Shown here piece after piece: positions 10,325 to 19,212 of a stretch of 64,000 bases of DNA (positions within the stretch are counted from its first letter, which is position 1; the number at the start of each line of letters is the position of its first letter). The notes beneath the pieces were generated by a model, which made no database searches, was not told where the DNA came from, and saw only the letters and a program-made list of their open reading frames with translations. This DNA is from Flexivirga endophytica. GTDB lineage: Bacteria > Actinomycetota > Actinomycetes > Actinomycetales > Dermatophilaceae. The stretch lies in contig NZ_BMHI01000001.1 of the NCBI RefSeq assembly GCF_014640635.1, forward strand, positions 992,001-1,056,000. The letters are read 5' to 3'. Made by a program: the position numbers and the translations under genes.

Positions 10325-11815
10325 GTGAGTCCCGTGAGCAAACCAGCGCCTGGTTACGCGTCCCCTGTCGTAGAAGAACTACACGCGAAGAAGGGAGTAT
10401 TCGTCAATGGCGAGTGGGTTGCTGGTGCATCGGGGACGTTCGCGGTCGATGACCCCGCGACTTCGGAGGTGATCGCCCAGGTCGCCGACGGTAGCTCGAG
10501 TGACGCCACTGCTGCTGTCGATTCCGCCGCAGCATCGTTCATATCGTGGGCTTCGACCCCGCCACGGGTGCGCAGCGCGATGCTGAGCAAGGTCCGCGAC
10601 CTGATGCTGCGCGATAGCGACCAGCTCGCGGAACTGATCAGCTTGGAGAATGGTAAGTCTCGTGCGGACGCTCGTGCTGAGGTCGGCTATGCAGCGGAGT
10701 TCTTCCGCTGGTACGCCGAGGAGGCTGTTCGTCCCGGCGGTGGCTTCGGCGCAGCACCAGCCGGCGGGTCACGGACGATCGTCACGCACGAGCCTGTCGG
10801 GGTCGCTGCATTGGTGACGCCGTGGAACTTTCCGGCGGCGATGGCGACTCGGAAGATTGCACCGGCTCTTGCGGCTGGCTGCACGGTGGTGTTGAAGCCC
10901 GCCGCCGAGACGCCGCTGACTGCGATCGCGGTGACGCGGCTCATCGCTGAGGCTGGCGTGCCCGCGGGCGTCGTGAATCTGGTGCCAAGTACGGATGCGG
11001 CAGGCGTTGTCGAGACCTGGCTGAGTGACCCCCGCGTGCGCAAGATCTCCTTCACGGGTTCGACCCGTGTGGGACGCGAGTTGCTTCGCCGGGCGGCCGA
11101 CAGGGTTGTGAATACGTCCATGGAGCTCGGCGGCAACGCACCGTTCGTCATCACCGAGTCCGCGAACCTTGACGCGGCCGTTGAGGGAGCGATGATTGCC
11201 AAGTTCCGCAACGGAGGGCAGGCATGCACCGCTGCCAACGGCTTCTTTGTGCATGAGTCAGTGGCAGAGGAATTCACGGCTCGCCTTGGTGCGGCGGTAG
11301 AGGCATTGGTCGTCGGTTCGGCAGCAGACGGCGCGGAGATCGGACCGTTGGTGTCACGTGAAGCGGTGGAGAAAGTCGAGGGCCTGGTCGCCGATGCGCT
11401 GAGCCACGGCGCGCGTGTGGCGCATCGTGCACCACTCCGCGATGAGTTGCGCAGCGGTGGCTACTTCTACCCGCCGACAGTCGTGACCGGCGTTTCGCCG
11501 GATGCGGCGTTGGTGCAGGAGGAGATCTTCGGGCCGGTCGCCCCGATCGTCCTGTGGCGTGACATCGACGCCGTGCTCAGTCTCGTGAACGGGAGCGAGT
11601 TTGGTTTGGCCGCATACGTTTTCGGCGAGCTGGGGCAGGCCGTACGACTTGGCGAACGTATCCATGCCGGCATGGTCGCGATCAACCGTGGCATGATCTC
11701 CGACCCGGCTGCGCCGTTCGGTGGAACGAAGCAGAGCGGAGTTGGGCGAGAGGGTGGCCGGGCTGGACTCGAGGCGTTCCTGGAGACGAAGTACTTGTCC
11801 GTCGACTGGGTATGA
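10325..11815 (+). CDS. NAD(P)-dependent aldehyde dehydrogenase, succinate-semialdehyde-dehydrogenase-like
   Basis: Oxidises an aldehyde to the acid, 496 aa. All ALDH landmarks are present: TPWNFP with the oxyanion Asn (about 168), the FTGSTRVG nucleotide loop (about 243-250), MELGGNAP with the general base Glu (about 267), and GGQACTAANG with the catalytic Cys (about 301). Overall sequence is closest to GabD-type succinate-semialdehyde dehydrogenases, which also accept glutarate semialdehyde, so it could serve the side-chain branch of the island. GTG 10325 or GTG 10334 may be the start. Monocistronic and divergent from a LysR regulator. Confidence 0.85.
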   Translation: MSPVSKPAPGYASPVVEELHAKKGVFVNGEWVAGASGTFAVDDPATSEVIAQVADGSSSDATAAVDSAAASFISWASTPPRVRSAMLSKVRDLMLRDSDQLAELISLENGKSRADARAEVGYAAEFFRWYAEEAVRPGGGFGAAPAGGSRTIVTHEPVGVAALVTPWNFPAAMATRKIAPALAAGCTVVLKPAAETPLTAIAVTRLIAEAGVPAGVVNLVPSTDAAGVVETWLSDPRVRKISFTGSTRVGRELLRRAADRVVNTSMELGGNAPFVITESANLDAAVEGAMIAKFRNGGQACTAANGFFVHESVAEEFTARLGAAVEALVVGSAADGAEIGPLVSREAVEKVEGLVADALSHGARVAHRAPLRDELRSGGYFYPPTVVTGVSPDAALVQEEIFGPVAPIVLWRDIDAVLSLVNGSEFGLAAYVFGELGQAVRLGERIHAGMVAINRGMISDPAAPFGGTKQSGVGREGGRAGLEAFLETKYLSVDWV

Positions 11816-11816
11816 C

Positions 11817-12011
11817 CTAACGCACTGGTCTGCCAACTCGTGTCGTGGTTTGGTCGTAACCGACTTCACGGATGACGCCGCATCGGGCGCACAAGTACTC
11901 CGGCTTCTTGTCGATAGGCAGGCCGCGGGCCGGCTGTTCGTACGCTTTATGAGCTCCGCATGGTCGGGCTGTCGTGCGCCCCAACTCAGGAAGGGCCTCG
12001 AGTGTCTTCAC
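11817..12011 (-). CDS. small ORF with one CxxC knuckle, doubtful
   Basis: A 64-aa frame between two real genes. The segment PEYLCARCGVIREVGYD looks like half of a zinc ribbon, but there is no second Cys pair. It could be a decayed gene or chance. Stop-to-stop distance to the dehydrogenase is tiny, which is normal for convergent genes. Confidence 0.2.
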   Translation of the reverse strand: MKTLEALPELGRTTARPCGAHKAYEQPARGLPIDKKPEYLCARCGVIREVGYDQTTTRVGRPVR

Positions 12012-12038
12012 CTACGACCGTGTGGGCTGGACTCGGGT

Positions 12039-12920
12039 TCAAACGATGCGGCGAATCGTCTCAACGGCACGGGTGAGGTACGCCTCACGGCGGTCATTCT
12101 GATGGGCGATAGCAAGGTCAACCGTTGCCGCCGGGGCGACGAGTGGACGATAGACGACGCCGTCGACCTTCAACGTGGTGGCGGGCTCGGGCACCACAGC
12201 AATGCCGAGACCTCCGGCGACGAGCGTTATGAGGGTAGATATCTCGCCAACTTCGTGGCTAATGTCCGGCTCGATCCCAGAATCGTGCATCAGCCCGGTT
12301 ACCACGTCGAAGATCACTGATCGGCGGTCGGCGGAGTGCACGATCAGGTCACTCCCGGCGAGCTGCTTCCAGCGCACGCGTGGGGCTGAAGCGAGGTGGT
12401 GCCCGCGGGGGAGTGCGACCAGCAGCCGGTCTCGTCGGACGGGGATCACCGTCAGGCCAAAGTCATCCACTGGCGGTCGCAGGACGGCGATGTCGATGGC
12501 TCCGTCGCGCAGCGCTACGGCCTGGTCGGATGCCAGCATTTCACCCCGGTATGCAAAGTCCACTGCAGGCAGTTGACTTGCCAGGGCACGCGACAGCGTT
12601 GGCAACAGCGCATACGTGACGGACTCGACGCAACCAACAACGAGGCGCCCTACCGACCCAGCCGCAACACGACGCGCGTTGTCAGAGGCATCGTCGATGT
12701 CGCGGAGGATGAGGTGCGCCCGTTCGAGATAGAACCGACCAGCCGGGGTGAGTGTGACGGTCCTGGTGCTGCGCTGCAGCAGTTGCACGTTGAGTTCAGT
12801 CTCGAGTCGTTGAATCCCCGCCGAGAGCGTGGCCTGTGCGATCGTCAGTCGTTTTGCGGCGCGCGTGAAGTGTTGTTCCTCGGCGACGGCGACGAAATAT
12901 CGCAAGTGGCGGACGTCCAT
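12039..12920 (-). CDS. LysR-family transcriptional regulator
   Basis: 293 aa. The helix-turn-helix region reads RHLRYFVAVAEEQHFTRAAK and on through LTIAQATLSAGIQRLE (about residues 4-40), followed by the substrate-binding-like effector domain. It begins 11 bp after the DAO-type oxidoreductase, making it the last gene of a three-gene minus-strand operon (TMADH-like, DAO-like, LysR). It probably responds to the substrate of those two flavoenzymes. Confidence 0.9.
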   Translation of the reverse strand: MDVRHLRYFVAVAEEQHFTRAAKRLTIAQATLSAGIQRLETELNVQLLQRSTRTVTLTPAGRFYLERAHLILRDIDDASDNARRVAAGSVGRLVVGCVESVTYALLPTLSRALASQLPAVDFAYRGEMLASDQAVALRDGAIDIAVLRPPVDDFGLTVIPVRRDRLLVALPRGHHLASAPRVRWKQLAGSDLIVHSADRRSVIFDVVTGLMHDSGIEPDISHEVGEISTLITLVAGGLGIAVVPEPATTLKVDGVVYRPLVAPAATVDLAIAHQNDRREAYLTRAVETIRRIV

Positions 12921-12931
12921 GAGCAGACCAG

Positions 12932-14368
12932 TCAGCCGACGAAAGACGTTGGATCCACGCGCGTGAGCAGGCCGGTCAACGGATCGCAGGCGCGGTCAGC
13001 TGCCTCGAGACGATCACGACGCAGGTATGCGGTCTTGACGAGTTGACCACCGAGAAAACGGGCTGGTTCAGGCGGCAGGCCTCGGCCTGCGGGTGGGCGG
13101 GTCAAGAACGACGTCGACAGTTCGTCGGTAGTGCCAGTGGCAAGGCTGGCCAGGATGCGCCCGCCGAGGACCGAGGGCCCAACGCCGTCGCCGGAATAGC
13201 CCGTGCCGCAATAGACTCCCGGGTGGTCGTCCACCTGTGTGAAGAACGGCAACGAGGACAGCGAATACTCAACAGGAGCACGCCAATTCGATAGAATCTC
13301 AGCGTCGGCCAACGCGGGCACGGCTGCGGCCAGTTGGCTGCGCAGTCGGCTCAGCTGCGGCACCGGGCCGAAGAGTGTGCTGGCGCTTCGCACGCCATAT
13401 CCCAAGCCAGTGCCGCCCTTGCCGAAGAGCACGTTTCCGTCGTGCATCGTGCGCCAGTAGTTCAGCAGCCGGCCGGAGTCGGAAACCATGGTCGTCGTCG
13501 GCCACGGAGCCCGGGGCCGCACCACAACGTTGTCCGATGCGGTCATCAACAGGTGCGGTCGGTACTGCGGCATCCTCGCCGCCCAGGCATTGACAGCAAG
13601 CACCACGGTCTCGGCATCCACCGATCCTGAGGCGGTGCGCACCCGGGTGCCTCCAGGGCGGCGCTCGAGTTCCACCATCGGTGACTGCTCGTGTATGACG
13701 ACACCCAACTCTTGGGCGACGCGAGCGAGCCCGCGCACCAGCCGGCCGGGATGCACCTGATAACAGGTGTCGTCCAGCACGCCGCCCCGCAGGGGGGAGC
13801 CAGCCTTTGTGGTTGCGTCCTGCGCGCCGACGACCGTGAACGGTGAGCCGTCGAATTTGGTTGCAGCTTCGACGGATTCGTCCCAGGAGGCATCCTGGCT
13901 GGAGTTCGTGGATGCCCACAGCCAGCCGGTCTGACGCGACTGCGCGTCGATGTCGTGGTCGGCGCAGAAGCTGACGAGGTAGTCGACGGCTTCCTTCGAG
14001 GCGCGCGCCACCGTGGGACCTTCGTCAGTTCCGCCATGGGCGATCAGTGCGGGCAGCTTCGGCCACAGGTTCATGGCGAAGCCGGCGTTCGTGCCGCTCG
14101 CGCCGGCACCGCACACGGAGGCCTCGAGAAGGACGACGCTCATCGACGGGTCGCGGCGCAGCAGCTCCAGGGCGGTCCAGAGCCCGGTGTAGCCGCCGCC
14201 CACGATGCACACGTCTGCGCGGACGTCTCCCCGAAGCGTGGGCCGCGCCAGAAGCTGCGGTTCGGTGCGGAGCGCGTCTTGCAGCCAGTAGGACCGACAG
14301 GCAGCGGGGGTCGCGGTCAGCTGGCGCACCTGCGTCCGGGAGAACCCGACCGTTGTCGGTCGTGTCAT
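12932..14368 (-). CDS. FAD-dependent amine/amino-acid oxidoreductase (DAO family)
   Basis: 478-aa flavoprotein of the D-amino-acid-oxidase/glycine-oxidase superfamily. The dinucleotide-binding start is VCIVGGGYTGLWTALELL (about residues 53-70), followed by the EASVCGAGASGTNAGF block that contacts FAD. The C-terminal VYCGTGYSGDGVGPS closes the FAD site. The family oxidises C-N bonds of secondary or primary amines, giving an imine that hydrolyses to an aldehyde. It overlaps the TMADH-like gene by 4 bp (ATGA), so the two are translated together and probably act on the same compound. It resembles the protein at 43199 in its first 100 residues. Confidence 0.85.
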   Translation of the reverse strand: MTRPTTVGFSRTQVRQLTATPAACRSYWLQDALRTEPQLLARPTLRGDVRADVCIVGGGYTGLWTALELLRRDPSMSVVLLEASVCGAGASGTNAGFAMNLWPKLPALIAHGGTDEGPTVARASKEAVDYLVSFCADHDIDAQSRQTGWLWASTNSSQDASWDESVEAATKFDGSPFTVVGAQDATTKAGSPLRGGVLDDTCYQVHPGRLVRGLARVAQELGVVIHEQSPMVELERRPGGTRVRTASGSVDAETVVLAVNAWAARMPQYRPHLLMTASDNVVVRPRAPWPTTTMVSDSGRLLNYWRTMHDGNVLFGKGGTGLGYGVRSASTLFGPVPQLSRLRSQLAAAVPALADAEILSNWRAPVEYSLSSLPFFTQVDDHPGVYCGTGYSGDGVGPSVLGGRILASLATGTTDELSTSFLTRPPAGRGLPPEPARFLGGQLVKTAYLRRDRLEAADRACDPLTGLLTRVDPTSFVG

Positions 14369-16548
14369 CGGGGAGCCACCTCCGGCCGTGGGCGTGACAC
14401 CGGGGTCAGTGGGATGAGGCCACGCAGTTCGCCGTCGTAGTCCTCCTCGTGCCAGCCGAGGATCCGCTGCTCGCGGATGAACGGCAGCGGCTCGGCAGGG
14501 TTCGGTGAGTCGATCTCCCGCGCCAGCCGGTGACCGTCGAATACCGACTCGGCGATCACCCGCGGCTCGACGCAGTCACCGATTCGCAGTACACGCTCGA
14601 CGTCGTGGGCTCGCAGCGCTTCGGGGTCCGCTGTGAGTCGTTCGTAGAGATCGTTGCGTGAGCGACGTTGAGTGACCAGGACGATGCTGTCCGCGGACCA
14701 GCTCATCTCGCGACCCGGGTGGTAGCTGTGGTGTCCCGTGATCATGCCCGGCCGGACGGAGGTGACGACGTGACTGGGCACCAGTGTTACTCCGAGCTCG
14801 AGCAGTGCGTGCATTGCGTGACCGCCTTCGTCGGTGAAGAACAGGTAGGACCCGATCTGGTCGGCGGGAGACACGAGCGTGACCTGCTTGCCGTCCATTG
14901 CGAGCTTCTCGGCGATGCTGGAGCCCATGAAGTAGCCGTCGCAGTCGTACACCAGTACCGAATCGCCGGGCACCTCGCACGCGCGCACCATCAGGTCCTC
15001 GGGCGTGAACACCAACTCTGGGTGCTCGGCCGCGCCTCGAAGCGGGGCGTGCGTTTCCGGGCTGGTCCCGCTGCCGTCCCAGTCGGCTCCGGTGGCGACG
15101 ACCACGGTCTGGGCGCCATACTCCAAGACGTCATCGACGCCCATCGACGTGCCGGTGAGGACCGTGACGTTGTTCAGCTTCGCGAGCTGCGCCTCCCGAT
15201 ACTCGACCAGCCGCCGCCAAGTGCGAAGGCCGGGCAATTGCGACACCCAATTGACGTGGCCGCCTATCCCGGTCTCGCGCTCGACCAGGTGGACGTTCGC
15301 GAAGCCGCGCTCGCCCAGCACCCGGGCGCACTCCATCCCGGCCGGGCCGGCACCGACGATGAGTATGGCGTCCTCAGCGCGCTCCGACGGGTTGAACCGC
15401 TCGGGGTGCCAACCGCGGCGGTATTCCTCGCCAACCGTGGCGTTCTGGGTGCACACGATTCGCCCGCCGCCGTTGTTGAAACGGGACACACAGATATTGC
15501 AGCCGATGCATTCTCGGATGTCGTCGGCGCGGCCCTCCCGGATCTTGGTCGGGATGAACGGGTCCGCGATGGCTGGCCGCGCCGCGCCGATAATGTCGAT
15601 CACGCCGTCCTTGACAGCCCGGGCCATGAGTTCCGGGTCGGTGAACCGGCCGACGGCAGCGATTGGTTTGGTGGCGTAAGGCCGGACCTGTTCTATGTAG
15701 CTGCGCTGCCAGAACGGCTCGAAGAAGCGCGAGGAGCTGACGTCGTCCTCCAGATGACCCACTTGCATGTCCCACAGGTCGACCAGCCCGTCGAGCAGTT
15801 CGACGACGGCCACCCCGTCATCGGCAACCTTGAACGCCTGCTCGGAATCGTCGCTGAACTGGTCAAGGCAGAGCCCGGCGACGATCGCGCAATCGGTACC
15901 TACCGCCTCCCGGACCTGCTCGATGGTCTCCCGCCAGAAGCGGGTGCGGTTTTCGATCGACCCGCCGTATTCGTCTGTGCGATGGTTCCAGTAACGCCAC
16001 AGGAATTGCAGCGGCAGGGAGAACCCTTCTCGAGCCGCCACCTGTACCAGGTCGAAGCCGAGGTCTCGAGCCCGGATCGCGGCGTCGACGTAGGATCGCT
16101 GGATCCGCCGGATGTCGTTCTTGTCCAGCGCGTAGCAGGAGTGACCGGACATTGCGCTGGTCATTTGCGAAGGGCCCCCCGCGGGTAGCCGTGTGACGAA
16201 CCCAGTGTGATCAGGGCCCATATAGACCAACTGCACGCCGGCCAACGCGCCGAATTCGTGGACCCGGTCGACCATCAGACTCAGGTTGGCTTCATCGCGC
16301 CGGTCGATCAGTCGGGCCTGCACCCAGGGTGCGTCGTCGCTCTCGGCGTCGACGGCGCAATACTCGGTGTTGACGGCTGCCCAGCCACCTTCGGCGCGCA
16401 TGCCGCGTAGGTAGGCCTGCGCGCCCGGGTATTCGACGCCGAGCCCGGAGCAATGCGGTGCGACGTAGAACCGGTTCCGAAATGTCTTCGGGCCAACCGT
16501 GATCGGCTCGAACAGCGGTGCATGGCGGGGGTCAGTGCTCATAACCAC
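14365..16548 (-). CDS. TMADH-like iron-sulfur flavoprotein (di/trimethylamine dehydrogenase family)
   Basis: 727 aa, full length for the family. An N-terminal Old-Yellow-Enzyme barrel binds FMN; RNRFYVAPHCSG has the Cys (about 33) that in TMADH carries the covalent FMN. A 4Fe-4S cluster site CIGCNICVSRF then IVCTQN gives Cys at about 347, 350, 353 and 366, followed by an ADP/NAD-binding half starting at ILIVGAGPAGME (about 396-407). The resemblance to methylotroph TMADH is strong throughout. The TMADH segment YVYGAHSYLPLQF with catalytic Tyr and His reads QVAAREGFSLPLQF here, so both catalytic residues are replaced; the substrate is probably not trimethylamine. The LVDLWD block is kept. First gene of the operon with 12932 and 12039. 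Confidence 0.85.
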   Translation of the reverse strand: MVMSTDPRHAPLFEPITVGPKTFRNRFYVAPHCSGLGVEYPGAQAYLRGMRAEGGWAAVNTEYCAVDAESDDAPWVQARLIDRRDEANLSLMVDRVHEFGALAGVQLVYMGPDHTGFVTRLPAGGPSQMTSAMSGHSCYALDKNDIRRIQRSYVDAAIRARDLGFDLVQVAAREGFSLPLQFLWRYWNHRTDEYGGSIENRTRFWRETIEQVREAVGTDCAIVAGLCLDQFSDDSEQAFKVADDGVAVVELLDGLVDLWDMQVGHLEDDVSSSRFFEPFWQRSYIEQVRPYATKPIAAVGRFTDPELMARAVKDGVIDIIGAARPAIADPFIPTKIREGRADDIRECIGCNICVSRFNNGGGRIVCTQNATVGEEYRRGWHPERFNPSERAEDAILIVGAGPAGMECARVLGERGFANVHLVERETGIGGHVNWVSQLPGLRTWRRLVEYREAQLAKLNNVTVLTGTSMGVDDVLEYGAQTVVVATGADWDGSGTSPETHAPLRGAAEHPELVFTPEDLMVRACEVPGDSVLVYDCDGYFMGSSIAEKLAMDGKQVTLVSPADQIGSYLFFTDEGGHAMHALLELGVTLVPSHVVTSVRPGMITGHHSYHPGREMSWSADSIVLVTQRRSRNDLYERLTADPEALRAHDVERVLRIGDCVEPRVIAESVFDGHRLAREIDSPNPAEPLPFIREQRILGWHEEDYDGELRGLIPLTPVSRPRPEVAPR

Positions 16549-16700
16549 ACGCTAGGGCTGGGGTGCAGATCGGGACTCTCAGCATTCCGGCAAAGCCCAG
16601 CCGGATCTTGTCGGAGCATGAAGTGGCGTGCCGGAGCCCGGAACCGGAGACTGGCAGCACCGCTGCGGCGGTCCCCTGAACTTCGAGCAAGGAGTGCCCC

Positions 16701-16997
16701 ATGATCCGACACGTGTTCGCCTGGAAAGTCGCGGAGGGAGCCGACAACGCTCGCGCGATCGAGCTGCTGAAAGACTTCTCCACCAAAGTCGACGTGGTGC
16801 GCTCTTTCGAGATCGGCGCACACACCGGGGATCCCGGCGACAACGGCGACCCGTGGGACGGCGCGCTGATCACCGACTTCGACGACTGGGCGGATCTGGA
16901 CACCTACTCCGACCATCCCGCGCACGTCGAACTGCTGGGGGACCTGCTGCCGCTGCTGTCCGAGCGCGCTGTCGTCGACTTCGTGCGGGAGGCGTGA
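16701..16997 (+). CDS. Dabb-domain (stress-responsive alpha/beta barrel) protein
   Basis: 98 aa, one Dabb domain. It begins IRHVFAWKVAEGA, has the family DFDDWADLDTYSDHPAHVE segment and ends AVVDFVREA. Dabb proteins are small dimeric barrels; some are cyclases or ring-acting enzymes and others have no known activity. First gene of an eight-gene plus-strand operon (16701-24567); its TGA overlaps the next ATG by one base. GCAAGGAG precedes the start. The position before a pyridine monooxygenase suggests a role on an unstable hydroxypyridine or ring-opened intermediate, but that is inference. Confidence 0.8.
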   Translation: MIRHVFAWKVAEGADNARAIELLKDFSTKVDVVRSFEIGAHTGDPGDNGDPWDGALITDFDDWADLDTYSDHPAHVELLGDLLPLLSERAVVDFVREA

Positions 16998-17935
16998 TGA
17001 CCCAGGTGGCGCGGCGAGCCGGCATCGAGGTCGCGACGAGCCCATACGGCCCGGATGACGAGAAGGGCGCGCTGAACAAGCTCGACCCGGTGCGCGGCGC
17101 CGCGCTGCTGGCCCGCGCTGACGCCTCCACTGTCTATGACCTGAGCATCGACTACTTCGTCGGTATGCCGAGCTTCCAGGCCGCCGGTGATCCCTCTTAC
17201 CAGATCTACATGAGCCACACGCCGCAGGGCACGGCGGTCGACAACCTCAACGGACAACCCGACGAGACTAACCGGCACGTGTGTTATTCGGGCGACGTCA
17301 TCTTCATGTACACGCACACCGGCACGCACATTGACGCGCTCAACCATTTCGGCGTAGACGGGAAGATCTACAACAACTTCACCGTCGAGGAGAACCTCGG
17401 TTCACGTGCCTGGACCAAGGCTGGGGTGGAAGTCATCCCGCCGATCATCACCCGCGGGGTGTTGCTCGACATCGCCGGGCTGAAGGGCGTGGACTGCTTG
17501 CCAGACTCCTACGCCATCACCGTCGAAGACTGCCAGCGGGCGCTGGATGCGGCGGGGCTGACCCTCGGCGACGGAGACGTCGCGTTCGTCCGCACTGGCC
17601 GGATGCGTTACTGGCCGGATGGCGCCAAGGTGCTCGGGAACCCTCCCGGGCTGAGCCTCGACACGGCCCGCTGGATCACCGACCAGGGCATCGCGATCAT
17701 CGCCTCCGACCAGGAATGCATCGAGGTCGGCCCGTCAGAGCACGACGACAACTGGCTACCGGGACATTGCCACTTCCTGGCAGAGGCGGGTGTGCCCATG
17801 CTGGAGCTGGCGAACCTGGAGGAGCTGGCACGCGACGGCGTCACCGAGTTCTGCCTCGTCGCGGCGCCGATCCGGTTGCGGGGTGCTTCCGGTGCGCCGA
17901 TCCGGCCGCTCGCGATGCCCCTGCGGACCAACTGA
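16997..17935 (+). CDS. cyclase-family metal-dependent hydrolase (kynurenine-formamidase fold)
   Basis: 312 aa. The metal-binding signature HTGTHID is at about residues 107-113, with further conserved blocks VLLDIAGLKG, GDVAFVRTGR and PGHCHFL. The family hydrolyses amide or lactam-type bonds (kynurenine formamidase, isatin hydrolase) using Mn or Zn. In this operon, next to a dihydroxypyridine hydroxylase-like enzyme and a nitrilase, it is a good candidate for hydrolysing the ring-opened product. ATG 16997 overlaps the stop of the Dabb gene (TGATG); a longer frame to 16628 runs through that gene in the wrong frame and is rejected. Confidence 0.85.
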   Translation: MTQVARRAGIEVATSPYGPDDEKGALNKLDPVRGAALLARADASTVYDLSIDYFVGMPSFQAAGDPSYQIYMSHTPQGTAVDNLNGQPDETNRHVCYSGDVIFMYTHTGTHIDALNHFGVDGKIYNNFTVEENLGSRAWTKAGVEVIPPIITRGVLLDIAGLKGVDCLPDSYAITVEDCQRALDAAGLTLGDGDVAFVRTGRMRYWPDGAKVLGNPPGLSLDTARWITDQGIAIIASDQECIEVGPSEHDDNWLPGHCHFLAEAGVPMLELANLEELARDGVTEFCLVAAPIRLRGASGAPIRPLAMPLRTN

Positions 17936-17964
17936 AAACAGAATTCTCCCGGAAGGAGGGTGTC

Positions 17965-19161
17965 ATGAGTATGCCGACCGTCGCGGTTGTCGGTGGATCG
18001 ATCGCTGGCCTCACCGCCGCCAACGTCCTGCGCGACATCGGGTGTAACGTCAACGTCTACGAACGCACGCCGCAGCCGTTGTCCGGCTTCGGCACCGGCA
18101 TCGTGGTGCAGCCCGAACTGGTGCGCTACCTACTGGAGCGCACTGACGGGACGCTGGACGATGTGAGCGTGCCGAGTTCGGCCATGCATTACTACGACGC
18201 GACGACCGCGCACTTGCGCGGGCAAGTCGATGCGTCGTGGCGCTTCACCGCATACAACGCGATCTACCAGAAGCTGCTCGACGCTTTCGGATCCGAGCGT
18301 TACCACCTGGGTCACGCGCTGACCCGACTCACCGACGAGTCCGGCAAAACCCGGTGCCAGTTCGCCGACGGCAGCAGCGTCACCGCGGACCTCATCGTGT
18401 GCGCGGACGGAGGCGGCTCGGTCGCACGCAGCCAGCTGCTCGGTGTCCAAACGGAGTATGCCGGCTACCTGACCTGGCGCGGCATGGTCGACCACAATGA
18501 CGTGTCCGAGGCCACGTGGGAATTCTTCAGCGACGCGTTCACCTACGGGCTGCTGCCCGACAGCCACCTCATCGCCTACCCGATCCCGCAGGTCACGGCC
18601 GAGGGGCGGCTCACCGGCCGACCGCGGTTGAATTTCCAGTGGTACTGGAACGTGCCCGCCGGGCCGGAATTGGACACATTGATGACCGATTCCTCCGGGC
18701 ACCGCCGACCGGTGTCGGTGCGCTACACGGACCTGGCCGCCGAGACTCTCCAAGAGTTGCGCGGTCGTGCCCGGGCGCAGCTATCGGGCCCCTTCCGCGA
18801 ACTAATTGAGCGGGTGCCTGAGCCGTTCTTGACCAGCGTGACCGACGCGCAGGTCGACACGATGGCGGTGGGCAACGTTGCGCTCATCGGCGATGCGGCC
18901 TTCACACCGCGACCGCACGCGGCGGCAGGAGCAGCCAAGGCTGCCGATGATGCCTGGCGTCTCGCCGATCACCTGACCGAAGCCGATGGCGACGTCGCGG
19001 CCGCACTGAGAGCCTGGGAGCCGGAGCGGCTCGCTGTCGGGCGGGCCTACCTTGCGAAGGTTCAGGCAATGGGGCAGGCGCTGCAACACGGCGGCGACTT
19101 CCCGCCCGGCGCCAGCCGGTTCCGATTCGGGCTGCCCGACGTGTCGCGGGCCGGACTGTGA
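17965..19161 (+). CDS. FAD monooxygenase, 2,6-dihydroxypyridine 3-hydroxylase-like
   Basis: 398-aa single-component aromatic hydroxylase. The FAD site VAVVGGSIAGLTAANVL (about 6-22) uses the GGSIAG variant found in pyridine hydroxylases, the middle has CADGGGSVARSQLLG, and the C-terminal FAD/ribityl motif is ALIGDAAFTPRPHAAAG. It resembles the pAO1 nicotine-pathway enzyme that makes 2,3,6-trihydroxypyridine from 2,6-dihydroxypyridine. A very strong ribosome site, GGAAGGAGGG, at 17951-17960 fixes ATG 17965. It lies 29 bp after the cyclase gene in the same operon. Substrate is inferred from family and neighbours; a general FAD-dependent hydroxylase on another ring remains possible. Confidence 0.8.
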   Translation: MSMPTVAVVGGSIAGLTAANVLRDIGCNVNVYERTPQPLSGFGTGIVVQPELVRYLLERTDGTLDDVSVPSSAMHYYDATTAHLRGQVDASWRFTAYNAIYQKLLDAFGSERYHLGHALTRLTDESGKTRCQFADGSSVTADLIVCADGGGSVARSQLLGVQTEYAGYLTWRGMVDHNDVSEATWEFFSDAFTYGLLPDSHLIAYPIPQVTAEGRLTGRPRLNFQWYWNVPAGPELDTLMTDSSGHRRPVSVRYTDLAAETLQELRGRARAQLSGPFRELIERVPEPFLTSVTDAQVDTMAVGNVALIGDAAFTPRPHAAAGAAKAADDAWRLADHLTEADGDVAAALRAWEPERLAVGRAYLAKVQAMGQALQHGGDFPPGASRFRFGLPDVSRAGL

Positions 19162-19212
19162 GTGTGGGCTTGGGTCGCCGACCGGCGACCGAGTGTGATC
19201 AAGGAGTGAATA

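Noticed and set aside
14668-16188. 506-codon open frame on the plus strand
   Set aside because: It lies antisense to the well-supported TMADH-like gene, has no recognisable domain, and is a GC-rich shadow.
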